Positions 1 through 7,836 of a stretch of 37,736 nucleotides of DNA are shown one piece after another. The notes under the pieces are model-generated. The model was given only the letters and a program-made list of their open reading frames with translations, searched no databases and had not been told where the DNA came from. Position numbers and translations under genes: made by a program. Every line of letters begins with the position of its first letter. Position 1 is the first letter of the stretch. This stretch comes from Rhodobacteraceae bacterium bin131 (GTDB lineage Bacteria; Pseudomonadota; Alphaproteobacteria; Rhodobacterales; Rhodobacteraceae), in contig MPNP01000017.1 in NCBI GenBank assembly GCA_002239085.1, positions 1 through 37,736 on the forward strand, given 5' to 3'.

Positions 1-369
1 CTTTCCCCTTTGGGTAGAGGTATCTGAAAGAGATAAAACCCAATCACAATAATCAAACAGATCTTCAAGCTTATAGAAGCCTCGTGTATAAATTATTGAT
101 ATTAGACTCTCAACGATTGTTTTGACAAATACCATGTGGTGAATGCTCGTTCGGTTTTGCAACCAAAAGGAAAGGCGATGGTTATCAGTTATAATATGAG
201 TTTCAAAAATAGACTGGAATGTATCCTCTTTATTATTTTGACTATCCGACTCCTCTTCCTCCCAACAATTGATGTAGTCAAGTAGTTCTTCATCAGTCAA
301 GTCATTCAGGTCACCGATTGAATGAGGGCTTCGCAGAGTGCCAATTTCATCAGTGGTATTATCTAGCAT
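1..369 (-). CDS. Hypothetical protein, C-terminus cut by window edge
   Basis: An open frame of about 123 codons runs from an ATG at 369 leftwards off the window, so only the N-terminal part is visible. The predicted product is acidic at the start (a run with DLTDEELLDYINCWEEEE around residues 22-39) and more hydrophobic later. No membrane segment, signal peptide or family motif was recognised. The start lies about 50 bp after the stop of the upstream minus-strand gene, so the two are probably co-transcribed. No good ribosome binding site precedes this ATG. The frame stays open upstream to a TAG at 424-426, so a TTG start near 384 is possible. Function is unknown. Confidence 0.55.
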   Translation of the reverse strand, partial: MLDNTTDEIGTLRSPHSIGDLNDLTDEELLDYINCWEEEESDSQNNKEDTFQSIFETHIITDNHRLSFWLQNRTSIHHMVFVKTIVESLISIIYTRGFYKLEDLFDYCDWVLSLSDTSTQRGK

Positions 370-419
370 TGGGTTGGCTTTCAATTTAGTATTTAATATT
401 AACTTGTTCCTTGTCAGAA

Positions 420-998
420 TTAACTACATAGCAATCTATAAAGAAATATATCACAATCTAGTAAAAGCTGCTCACATTTGGATTGTTCATCTGAACTGTG
501 GTGAGCGATGCGCTGTAGTTTATTCCATATTTTTTTAAATTCTTCAGGGCTAGATTTTTTGTACCACCAAAAATTCATTTTATAAATCAGTACTATTCTT
601 TCCATTCTACTAGGACGGTCATACTCATTAAAAAAATGAGAAATAGATTCAATTGTTTTAACTAATTTAGTGTCGATAGCTTGTTTTCTCCATCCATTAG
701 AGTATCTTTCTTTGTCTTTGTTTAAGCGATTAAGGCAATATTTTGCATTCTGTCTGAAGTCTATTGAAGGTTTCTTGTTTTCATAGGACCAAGATAATTT
801 CTCAAACAATTCTCTATAGGAGTGGGCTGCCTGTGCAAAGCGGTCAGGGTTATTTTGGTTATTAACGACACGAATCGCCCCCAAATAACATTTGCCCAAA
901 GGCCAATCATGATATTTCGGCCCATTGAGAACTTCCAAAGTTTTTTTCTGAATCTCATTTAGATCTACATTTGACGTCTGTTTTTCTTGGTGATTCAT
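420..998 (-). CDS. Conserved-looking hypothetical protein (192 aa)
   Basis: A 192-residue soluble, Lys- and aromatic-rich protein with no signal peptide or membrane segment. Visible landmarks are a helical stretch with FAQAAHSYRELFEKL (around residues 54-68) and a C-terminal stretch with RIAHHSSDEQSKCEQLLLD. These look like parts of a helical domain seen in uncharacterised bacterial proteins, but I cannot name the family. It is the first gene of a probable two-gene minus-strand unit with the truncated gene at the left edge. Its low GC matches the decayed regions of the window more than the nitrogen cluster. Function is unknown. Confidence 0.6.
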   Translation of the reverse strand: MNHQEKQTSNVDLNEIQKKTLEVLNGPKYHDWPLGKCYLGAIRVVNNQNNPDRFAQAAHSYRELFEKLSWSYENKKPSIDFRQNAKYCLNRLNKDKERYSNGWRKQAIDTKLVKTIESISHFFNEYDRPSRMERIVLIYKMNFWWYKKSSPEEFKKIWNKLQRIAHHSSDEQSKCEQLLLDCDIFLYRLLCS

Positions 999-1619
999 AA
1001 ATCAACTATAGTCAATAATCATAATGATAGTCCTAATGGCAATCTAAGTGAGGGGAAAAGAAGAAACTAGAGTGACGATATAGGTGTTATACTCGGAAAT
1101 TTCAATCGATTCTTCAGTTTTGAATTCCAAACTACTTAAATCGCTATGACTTTGTTCTACCGGAAGATAACTTATTGAAGTAACCATTCCTCGCTTTTTT
1201 TCTTGTTCGTGTTAGAAGGATGGAGAATTCCTATTAAATCAAGGAGTATTATTCGCAAGGGAAAAGGTGGGTTCATCTCTTGAACCGAGATGTCTGAAAG
1301 ACGTCCTTCAATTGAATTGTTGCTTTGAACCTATAGGCATTTCATCGCAAGGAACTGTTGGAGATGGAAGTGTCACGCTAATTGGAAAACATCTATAAAG
1401 AGGGAGTTTACTCCGCTCATGAACACAAGTGGACTAGAGTGCTTAAACGGAACTTCACGATGAATTCCATCTTTCATTCTCGCTCCAACCCCAGTAACGT
1501 ATCCCTTTTTCCGTGCCAAGTTAGATATGATGCGGTCATAATGTCGCCATGGAATGGGTTGACTCATTTCTCTCAGCGTTGATGTCATCCCAAACCGCAT
1601 CTACTTGTACACAAGAGCA

Positions 1620-1655
1620 CCTCTATTTAATCCGAAAACCAGGATTAAATAGAGG
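1620..1655. other. Perfect 14-bp inverted repeat (hairpin)
   Basis: CCTCTATTTAATCC (1620-1633) and its exact reverse complement (1642-1655) are separated by an 8-nt loop. Two of the next three outward bases also pair. No T-run follows on either strand, so it is not a typical intrinsic terminator. It may be a protein-binding palindrome, an RNA processing structure or the remnant of a mobile-element end. Confidence 0.6.
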
Positions 1656-1662
1656 CGCCCAT

Positions 1663-1930
1663 CAGGGCTATCACATTTAAAATTTTACAATGGTTTTGCT
1701 AGCTGACGAACTCTATATTATTCAACATTTTTAGCCAGTAAAGGAAAGAAAAATCCTTTAATCTCCTTCTGGAAATAATCTGTGAGAGTAAATTACGTGA
1801 AATGTGATCGAATGGTATTTCAAATGCGATAGCCCTGCCTTGTTCTACCTCGTCAATTGTATTTTTTTTGATCGAATAGGAGAAAATGCAGGTGGAAACA
1901 ACTGAAAAATTTCAAATGCGATAGCCCTGC
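1663..1930. repeat. Three-copy repeat (two direct, one inverted) upstream of glnT
   Basis: The 22-nt string starting ATTTCAAATGCGATAGCCCT occurs exactly at 1817-1838 and 1909-1930. A 16-nt inverted version with one mismatch lies at 1663-1678 (CAGGGCTATCACATTT). The two direct copies share gapped similarity for about 20 more bases, and a GATCGAAT motif lies before each (at about 1806 and 1869). The last copy ends about 140 bp before the glnT start codon. This could be a set of regulator sites or a small interspersed repeat; no known operator was recognised. Confidence 0.65.
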
Positions 1931-2071
1931 TTGTACCTCAATTTATTTCAGGTCCGGATGAACGTTATGATAGGAGAAAGGATTTTTGTGATAGAATTGC
2001 GAGTTCAGTGCAAAATTCTTAATTATTCTAACCAATTAAAGTATGTTAGAAAAAAATAGGAGCAATCCATT

Positions 2072-3337
2072 ATGGCAATAAAATATTATCTTGTGAGCTT
2101 CACTGACCTCTTTGGTGTTGTTAGATCCAAGTTGGTTCCAGCAGCAGCAATCAATGACATGTACAATGAAGGGGCTGGTTTTGCCGGCTTCGCCGCCCAT
2201 TTAGACATGACCCCAGCCCATCCTGACATGCTGGCCATGCCATCGAATAACTCTTATCCACTCTCTTGGAATAAAGAAGTGGCATGGATTCCGAGCGACC
2301 TTCAGATGGAGGGAAAAGATGTTGAACACTCTCCACGAGTCGTTCTGAAACGGTTGATTCAACGCGCCGATGAAATGGGTTACACAGTCATGACAGGAGT
2401 TGAACCTGAATTTTTCCTGCTCTCAGAAAATGGTATGGAACTTTCAGACGAATACGATACCCGAAGTAAACCATGTTATGACCAACAGGCATTACTTCGA
2501 CGCTATGATGTGATTGCCGAAATATGTGATGAAATGACTCATCTTGGATGGGAGCCTTATCAAAATGATCATGAAGATGGAAATGGTCAATTCGAGATGA
2601 ACTGGAGCTATTCAGATGCCTTAACCACCGCGGACCGCCACACTTTTTTTAAAATCCTAGCCAAATCCATTGCCGAGAAACATGGCTATCGAGCGACTTT
2701 TATGCCCAAACCAAAACAAAATCTGACAGGAAATGGATGCCATATTCATCTTTCTATCTGGGATAAGCAAAACAACAACCTTATGACTGGACAAGAAGAA
2801 CTCGGCCTATCAAAGCTTGCCTACAATGTTATTGGTGGGTTTATTAAACATGCCAATAACCTTGCGTTAATCACCAATCCCGTGGTGAATTCCTACAAAC
2901 GGATCAATGCCCCAAGAACCACATCAGGTGCTACCTGGTCTCCTAACACAGTGACTTATGGTGGCAATAACCGAACTCATATGATTCGTATACCCGGAGA
3001 TAATCGAATTGAGATCCGCTTGGCAGATGGTGCCGCAAATCCATACCTTTTACAAGCAGCCGTGATTGCTGCCGCATTGAGTGGTATTCAAACTAAGGCC
3101 GACCCTGGCAAAAGGATTGACCTTGATATGTATGCCGAGGGGCATAAAATAAAAAGGGCACCACGACTGCCTCTCAACCTACTTGACGCAATACGCTTGT
3201 TCGAAAAAGCAAAAATGACGAGGGAATTTTTTGGTGAGGAACTTCATACGGCTTTGGTTAAGTTGAAATATGAAGAATGGAACGAGTATATGCGACATTT
3301 TTCTTCGTGGGAACACGAGAATGCGATTGATGTCTAA
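2072..3337 (+). CDS. glnT: GlnT-type glutamine synthetase / gamma-glutamylmethylamide synthetase homologue
   Basis: An ATP-dependent amide ligase of the glutamine synthetase superfamily, 421 residues. It contains the GS beta-Grasp N-terminus (TDLFG around 11-15, AGFAGF around 35-40) and a full catalytic domain: metal-binding GVEPEFF (109-115), NDHEDGNGQFEMNW (165-178), GNGCHIHLS (220-228), VNSYKR, NNRTHMIRIP and IEIRLADG-x-ANPY (313-325). Known relatives are rhizobial GlnT and GmaS, which joins methylamine to glutamate. Motifs alone do not separate ammonia from methylamine as the substrate. AGGAG at 2058-2062 supports the start. A class I amidotransferase follows after 20 bp, and the Glx genes lie downstream. 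The context favours an amine or ammonia ligase feeding the Glx system. Confidence 0.88.
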   Translation: MAIKYYLVSFTDLFGVVRSKLVPAAAINDMYNEGAGFAGFAAHLDMTPAHPDMLAMPSNNSYPLSWNKEVAWIPSDLQMEGKDVEHSPRVVLKRLIQRADEMGYTVMTGVEPEFFLLSENGMELSDEYDTRSKPCYDQQALLRRYDVIAEICDEMTHLGWEPYQNDHEDGNGQFEMNWSYSDALTTADRHTFFKILAKSIAEKHGYRATFMPKPKQNLTGNGCHIHLSIWDKQNNNLMTGQEELGLSKLAYNVIGGFIKHANNLALITNPVVNSYKRINAPRTTSGATWSPNTVTYGGNNRTHMIRIPGDNRIEIRLADGAANPYLLQAAVIAAALSGIQTKADPGKRIDLDMYAEGHKIKRAPRLPLNLLDAIRLFEKAKMTREFFGEELHTALVKLKYEEWNEYMRHFSSWEHENAIDV

Positions 3338-3357
3338 CCTAACTGAAGTACTACAAA

Positions 3358-4074
3358 ATGCATATTCTTGTCCTTCAACATGCGCGTGTTGAGCATCCAG
3401 GTTCTTTTCGCAAATTACTTGATGAAGATGGACATACTTGGGATGCCGTCGAATTAGATGAAGGCGAAACGCTCCCGTCACTTGATGGCTTTGACGCCCT
3501 TTGGGTTCTTGGAGGTCCTATGGATGTATGGGAAGAAGATATTTACCCTTGGTTACGACTAGAAAAACAATTTATTCGCGAAGCCGTAGTGGAAAAAGGC
3601 TTGCCATTTTTGGGACTGTGCTTGGGGCACCAGCTCCTTGCAGAGGCCTTAGGGGGACAGTGTGGAAAAGCTGAAAATTCTGAGGTCGGCGTTATGGATG
3701 TCACACTCAGTCAGGAAGGAACCGAAAGTGTTTTCTTTGACAGTATTCCAGATCGTTTCAAGTGTTTGCAATGGCATGGAGCTGAAATCAAACAAATGCC
3801 CGCCAATGCTGTCTGCTTGGCAAGCTCTCCTTTATGCAATGTTCAGGCAATGAGCTGGTTTACACGTGCCTTCTCTGTACAGTTTCATCTTGAAGTTGAA
3901 TCGGATACTGTTAATAACTGGGCACAAATCCCAGCGTATGAAACTGCGTTAATTGACGTGTTTGGTTCGCACGGAGTTGCTGAACTTAATCAGCAATGTT
4001 CGCAAGAAATGCATAATTTTGCAACGATGGCCGAACGCATTTACATTAACTGGTTTCAAGCAGTGGCAAGCTGA
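3358..4074 (+). CDS. Class I glutamine amidotransferase (GATase1), GMP-synthase-like
   Basis: A 238-residue soluble hydrolase with the class I amidotransferase triad: Cys88 in GLCLGHQ (86-92) and His177 and Glu179 in QFHLEVE (175-181), with the oxyanion GGPMDVWE near 52-59. No fused synthetase domain is present. The family removes amide nitrogen from glutamine or hydrolyses gamma-glutamyl bonds; PuuD in the gamma-glutamylputrescine pathway is a class I amidotransferase-fold hydrolase of the second kind. It sits 20 bp after glnT and is probably co-transcribed, so a role in hydrolysing a gamma-glutamyl amide is plausible but inferred. The ribosome binding site is weak. The gene converges on gntR with a 26-bp gap and no clear terminator. 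Confidence 0.8.
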   Translation: MHILVLQHARVEHPGSFRKLLDEDGHTWDAVELDEGETLPSLDGFDALWVLGGPMDVWEEDIYPWLRLEKQFIREAVVEKGLPFLGLCLGHQLLAEALGGQCGKAENSEVGVMDVTLSQEGTESVFFDSIPDRFKCLQWHGAEIKQMPANAVCLASSPLCNVQAMSWFTRAFSVQFHLEVESDTVNNWAQIPAYETALIDVFGSHGVAELNQQCSQEMHNFATMAERIYINWFQAVAS

Positions 4075-4100
4075 AACAGACTGACTTTGTTGTCCTCGAC

Positions 4101-4775
4101 TCACGCTGCCGCAGCTCGTGTGAGTGACAGTCGAGCCGTTTCAAGATGTTCTTTCATGGCGTCGGCGGCACGTTCGGGGTCGCGCTGTTGGATGGCAGTG
4201 ACGATCTTACGGTGTTGGCTATTGTATTCAGCAATGATTTTTGCATTCAGGGTCAGTGAACGCATACGTGACCACTCTTGATTTTTCCGAACGAGACTGA
4301 TTTGCATCGCAATCCACTTGAGTAAGGCATTACCCGTTGAAGAAACGAGCTGGGAATGAAATCGCGCATCAAGGTCGGCAAATTTTGATGCATCATCAAA
4401 TGTGTGTTCCATTGCTTCAACGAGCTCAATCATAATTGCAATATCCTTATTACGGGCATTAAGAACCAATAAACGACAAATATGGGGTTCAAAAGCGAAA
4501 CGAGTATCCATCAGTTCAAGCGGGCGGGCATGTTTAAAAATTGATTGCTCCTGCTCGTCGATTTGGGTGGTTATGTAAACCCCACTGCTTTTCTTAATGG
4601 CAATAAGTTTTTCATCTTGCAGGAGGTTAAGTGCTTTGCGAATTGTTCCCCGCGAAGCACCGTATTGTTGAGCAAGTTCACGTTCGGGAGGTAAGCGGTC
4701 CATGGGCTTGTACTGTCCATTATACAGTTCGCCTCTTAAGTTTTTGGCAATGTCGGCAAAAGATTTTCGTTTCAT
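4101..4775 (-). CDS. GntR-family regulator, FadR/FCD type
   Basis: A DNA-binding regulator of 224 residues: an N-terminal GntR winged helix-turn-helix (about 1-70, with LPPERELAQQYGASRGTIRKAL) and a C-terminal FCD ligand domain with the expected Asp/His metal or ligand residues (D-ARFH, Q-H-RKIVTAI, EH). FCD regulators usually respond to small organic acids. I chose the ATG at 4775 because AAAGGTAA lies just before it; an ATG at 4862 would add 29 AT-encoded residues that would overlap the divergent promoter and have no visible ribosome binding site. It is transcribed divergently from the FAD oxidoreductase gene, with paired sites between them, so it probably controls that operon and itself. 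Confidence 0.85.
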   Translation of the reverse strand: MKRKSFADIAKNLRGELYNGQYKPMDRLPPERELAQQYGASRGTIRKALNLLQDEKLIAIKKSSGVYITTQIDEQEQSIFKHARPLELMDTRFAFEPHICRLLVLNARNKDIAIMIELVEAMEHTFDDASKFADLDARFHSQLVSSTGNALLKWIAMQISLVRKNQEWSRMRSLTLNAKIIAEYNSQHRKIVTAIQQRDPERAADAMKEHLETARLSLTRAAAA

Positions 4776-4790
4776 TATACTTACCTTTAA

Positions 4791-4851
4791 AATATACCAA
4801 TTATAATCCAATAGGACTAAAATATCAAATATTTTATTATTTTGGTATATT
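4791..4851. promoter_or_regulatory. Candidate GntR operator pair
   Basis: AATATACCAA (4791-4800) and its exact reverse complement TTGGTATATT (4842-4851) sit 41 bp apart between gntR and the divergent oxidoreductase gene. TGGT/ACCA half-sites are typical of FadR-subfamily operators. One site overlaps the gntR leader and the other lies immediately upstream of the oxidoreductase -35 box, which suits coordinate control. The assignment to this regulator is inferred from position. Confidence 0.5.
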
Positions 4852-4855
4852 TTTA

Positions 4856-4884
4856 TTGACAATTGGTTTACAAATGAATTATAT
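4856..4884 (+). promoter_or_regulatory. Promoter for the FAD oxidoreductase / Glx operon
   Basis: A consensus -35 TTGACA (4856-4861) is followed after exactly 17 bp by TTATAT (4879-4884), close to the sigma-70 -10 consensus. It lies 36 bp before the start codon at 4921 and directly beside the TTGGTATATT site. Confidence 0.6.
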
Positions 4885-4920
4885 CAAACGTAGAATTTAA
4901 GTTTGTATTGAGGAATTCTT

Positions 4921-6264
4921 ATGGCGATACCTGAACATGCCGATTACGTGGTGGTTGGAGCCGGTATTCATGGTTTATCAACAGCTTGGCGATTGGCTCA
5001 AAGATTGCTTGATGCCCGTGAAGAAGTTGAAGGGCGAATCATTATCCTTGATAAATCTGGTGTGGCATCAGGGGCATCAGGAATTGCCTGTGGAGTAGTC
5101 AGAAACAATTATTTTCAGCCCGCAATGCGAAAACTGATGGCTCATTCCGTTAAAGTTTGGGAGTCCGACCCTGAAGGATTGCATTATCACCCCGTTGGAT
5201 ATATGCAGATCTCATGCGAGTCCATGCGCAAAGATATTCAATCAATTTATAACCAACAACTGGAAATTGGTTATGAGAGCGAGTTCATTGAAGGAGAAAA
5301 TGCGACAACGCATTACATGCGCTCAATGTTTGAAGATTGGCAAGCTCAAAATATCACTTCAATTTTGCATGAAAAACAAGGGGGCTATGCCAATAACACA
5401 AAAACCCTATATGCCTTGGCTGAAAAAGTTGAATCGATGGGTGTGAGAATTGTCTCAGGAATTGAAGTCACAGGTTTCAATTTTGATTCCGCTTCACCGG
5501 CCGTAAGGAGCATTGAAACCAATAAAGGGACTATCACCTGTGAACAAATCGTGATCGGGACTGGTCCGTGGGTGCGCGATTTTTGGACGATGCTTGGCCT
5601 TCCCAAACAAATCACTGTCAAGAGCCTTAATGGCGAAGTTCATGATAATGTTGATATGTGGCGCTACTGGCAATTGGAGGAAGGCGTTTTAACCGTTCCC
5701 CCAGAAACCTTACTGACTGATAATGGTAATGTTCCCCCAGTGATTCATGTCGACACAGATGCACCTTTGATTTCTGATGTCGATGGCTCTGTCATTACTG
5801 ATGAGCTGTGGGGAATATATTACAAGCCCGATTGGCATTTTGGTGGTGTTCAAGGAGGAGCATCTCCTTATAAAGTAAATACCCCGGTTGATGATGTGGC
5901 AATTGATCCCTATGGGCCTTCTAGCCCCGAATTTGTTTCCAGTTCCGAATTTGCACACATGTGGGTTTCGGCACTGGCACATTGTCACAAACGCTTTGAG
6001 GGGATGATGCCCAAATATCATCGAGAACCATCTGGAGGCATTGGATGTTTTACTCCCGATAGTTTTCCTGTATTTGATACTTTTTGCGAGAATGTGGCAA
6101 TAATTGCCGACTCCAATCACGGCTGGAAAATGATTGGAGTCGGTCATCTCGTGGCTGATGAACTGTTGGGTGAAAAGCAGGAATTGCTTGAACCGTTCCG
6201 TTTTTCAAGATTCGCACGTGGGGAACTACACCCCGTATCTAACAGCCCCTATCCGTGGAGCTAA
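4921..6264 (+). CDS. FAD-dependent amine/amino-acid oxidoreductase (DAO family, SoxB/PuuB-like)
   Basis: A 447-residue flavoprotein. The N-terminus has a Rossmann dinucleotide-binding motif VVVGAGIHGLS (10-20) and the DAO-family SGASGIACGVVRNNYF stretch around 52-68. The C-terminal part has GGIGCFTPDSFPVFD and NHGWKMIGVGHLVADELLG, typical of sarcosine/amine oxidoreductases. Known relatives oxidise secondary amines such as sarcosine, N-methylglutamate or gamma-glutamylputrescine. The alpha, gamma and delta subunit genes of sarcosine oxidase or MgdABCD are not present, so it is likely a single-subunit enzyme; its electron acceptor is unknown. It heads the operon from the promoter at 4856-4884, with GAGG before its ATG. 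The substrate is inferred from context only. Confidence 0.82.
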   Translation: MAIPEHADYVVVGAGIHGLSTAWRLAQRLLDAREEVEGRIIILDKSGVASGASGIACGVVRNNYFQPAMRKLMAHSVKVWESDPEGLHYHPVGYMQISCESMRKDIQSIYNQQLEIGYESEFIEGENATTHYMRSMFEDWQAQNITSILHEKQGGYANNTKTLYALAEKVESMGVRIVSGIEVTGFNFDSASPAVRSIETNKGTITCEQIVIGTGPWVRDFWTMLGLPKQITVKSLNGEVHDNVDMWRYWQLEEGVLTVPPETLLTDNGNVPPVIHVDTDAPLISDVDGSVITDELWGIYYKPDWHFGGVQGGASPYKVNTPVDDVAIDPYGPSSPEFVSSSEFAHMWVSALAHCHKRFEGMMPKYHREPSGGIGCFTPDSFPVFDTFCENVAIIADSNHGWKMIGVGHLVADELLGEKQELLEPFRFSRFARGELHPVSNSPYPWS

Positions 6265-6288
6265 TGTTTAATTTAATTGGGAGAGAAA

Positions 6289-7770
6289 ATGTCTGAAATG
6301 GATATCGAAAAATTCGTCAACGCTCAAGGGCGCAGTGAATTAGTCCGTGAAGTCAGAGAAAAAATTGATTCTCTAGGAGTGGAATATCTTTATCTTCAAT
6401 TTGTTTCCATCACGGGGAAAGTGATGGGCAAAGGTATTCCAGCTGATCATTGGGAAAGTGTTGCAGAAAAAGGGTTTCAGCTCGTTTATGGAGCCACGGT
6501 TAACTTGTTTACCAATCGCCGAGGGGATTACTTGGGCTATGGGCCGGAAGCAGCCGAACTTGTCGGTATCCCCGAACCAGAAACCATGATGCAACTTCCG
6601 TGGGAACCAAAGATTGCCAGGTTTTTCTGTACGCTTTTTCGCAATCGAGAAGAAGCTGAAAATCCCGGGGCCTTCCTCACTGCTGATTGTCGCGGCAACC
6701 TGCGTCGGCTCCATGAGAAATTTAAGCAAGATCATCAAGGTTTGCACCTGAGAATGGGAACTGAACCCGAAATGATGTGGCTTAAAAGGGATGAAAATGG
6801 CAAGCCTGCAGGCGGTTACTCAAAGCCGTTTTGTTATCACATTGATCAGTTTGAATCGCTTAGACCAGTGTATATGAAAGTCATTGAATATTGCCGCAAG
6901 ATGGGACTTGATATGATTCAAGGCGACCATGAGGATGCTCCAGGTCAGTTGGAACTCAATTGGATGTTTGATGATGTGCTAAGAAATGCTGACCGTCTGA
7001 CAACCTACCGCCAAATTTGTGCACAAGTAGCACGCGAGTTTAATTTGATCGCCTGTTTTATGTCCAAGCCTTTCATGGGGGTGTCGGCATCAGGTTGCCA
7101 TCATAACTTATCTTTGTGGACGGATGGGACGAATACATTTCGCCCAGTCGGGAATGACCCTTCCAACTTGCCCGGCATGGTTGCGAATTTTAACTACCTT
7201 CAAGGTGGCGACAACAAATTTATGCCAGATACGAATAATCCGCGCCTGCCAGGAAAAGTTGGGTTGATGGCCATAGGTGGAATTGTTAAGCACCTCAGAG
7301 CCTTGACCGCCATTGGTTCGTCAACAGTGAACTCCTATCGTCGATTATGGGACACAGGTTTCTGGGCACCCGTTTTTGCTGACTGGGGATTCCAAAATCG
7401 AACGACTGGTTTGCGTGTTTCGGCTCCCGGACGTTTTGAGTATCGCTCAGTTGATTCAATGGTAAATCCCTATTTGATGGGCTCAGTTATACTTGCCGCA
7501 ACCGATGATGGGATTAACAATGAACTTGATCCGGGCAAACCCGAAGAGCGCAATATTTATGAAGCGATCAAAGCCGGAAAAGATGTACGCAAACTCCCAA
7601 TGTCCTTAGGTGAAGCTTTGGAGGCCCTTGCTGAAGATGAGGTTGTTCAAAAGGGATTGCCTGGGGAAATGTATCGTCTGTATCACGAATACAAAACGGA
7701 TGAATGGGAACGATTTATGCATACAGTCACCGATTGGGATCTTGATACGTATATTGATTGTCTGCCATAA
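6289..7770 (+). CDS. Second glutamine synthetase homologue (divergent, 493 aa)
   Basis: A glutamine synthetase superfamily protein distinct from the one at 2072 and about 70 residues longer. The catalytic domain keeps GTEPEMMW (157-164), QGDHEDAPGQLELNW (211-225), ASGCHHNLSLW (267-277), VNSYRR, FQNRTTGLRV and RFEYRSVDSMVNPYL. Its N-terminus reads LQFVSITGKVMGKGIP where the canonical enzyme has a D-x-x-G loop, which suggests an altered active site and possibly an amine other than ammonia. GGGAGA just upstream supports the ATG at 6289; an in-frame TTG at 6277 overlaps that ribosome binding site. It lies between the FAD oxidoreductase and glxB, so a ligase for a gamma-glutamyl amide is the best guess. 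A homologue search should settle the subfamily. Confidence 0.82.
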   Translation: MSEMDIEKFVNAQGRSELVREVREKIDSLGVEYLYLQFVSITGKVMGKGIPADHWESVAEKGFQLVYGATVNLFTNRRGDYLGYGPEAAELVGIPEPETMMQLPWEPKIARFFCTLFRNREEAENPGAFLTADCRGNLRRLHEKFKQDHQGLHLRMGTEPEMMWLKRDENGKPAGGYSKPFCYHIDQFESLRPVYMKVIEYCRKMGLDMIQGDHEDAPGQLELNWMFDDVLRNADRLTTYRQICAQVAREFNLIACFMSKPFMGVSASGCHHNLSLWTDGTNTFRPVGNDPSNLPGMVANFNYLQGGDNKFMPDTNNPRLPGKVGLMAIGGIVKHLRALTAIGSSTVNSYRRLWDTGFWAPVFADWGFQNRTTGLRVSAPGRFEYRSVDSMVNPYLMGSVILAATDDGINNELDPGKPEERNIYEAIKAGKDVRKLPMSLGEALEALAEDEVVQKGLPGEMYRLYHEYKTDEWERFMHTVTDWDLDTYIDCLP

Positions 7771-7836
7771 GCAAGAAGCATTAAGCCGGCACTGGACTTG
7801 AATAGTAGTAAAGCACCAAATTGAAAGGAATAGGCA

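Larger units (their letters stand above)
999..2071. other. Intergenic region upstream of glnT, about 1.07 kb
   Basis: No convincing gene. A minus-strand frame at 1373-1600 could encode 75 residues (with IPWRHYDRIISNLARKKGYV), but it has no clear ribosome binding site and no family I recognise, so it may be a relic. The stretch contains a perfect 14-bp hairpin (1620-1655) and a three-copy repeat (1663-1930), annotated separately. The last 140 bp before glnT are AT-rich and should hold its promoter, but no clear -35/-10 pair or sigma-54 site was found. Confidence 0.5.

Noticed and set aside
1373-1600. Minus-strand 75-codon frame and overlapping plus-strand frame
   Set aside because: Neither has a ribosome binding site or a recognisable family; left as possible relic inside the intergenic entry.
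4775-4862. Longer gntR start at 4862
   Set aside because: The extra 29 residues are AT-driven, overlap the divergent promoter region and have no ribosome binding site, whereas AAAGGTAA precedes the ATG at 4775.
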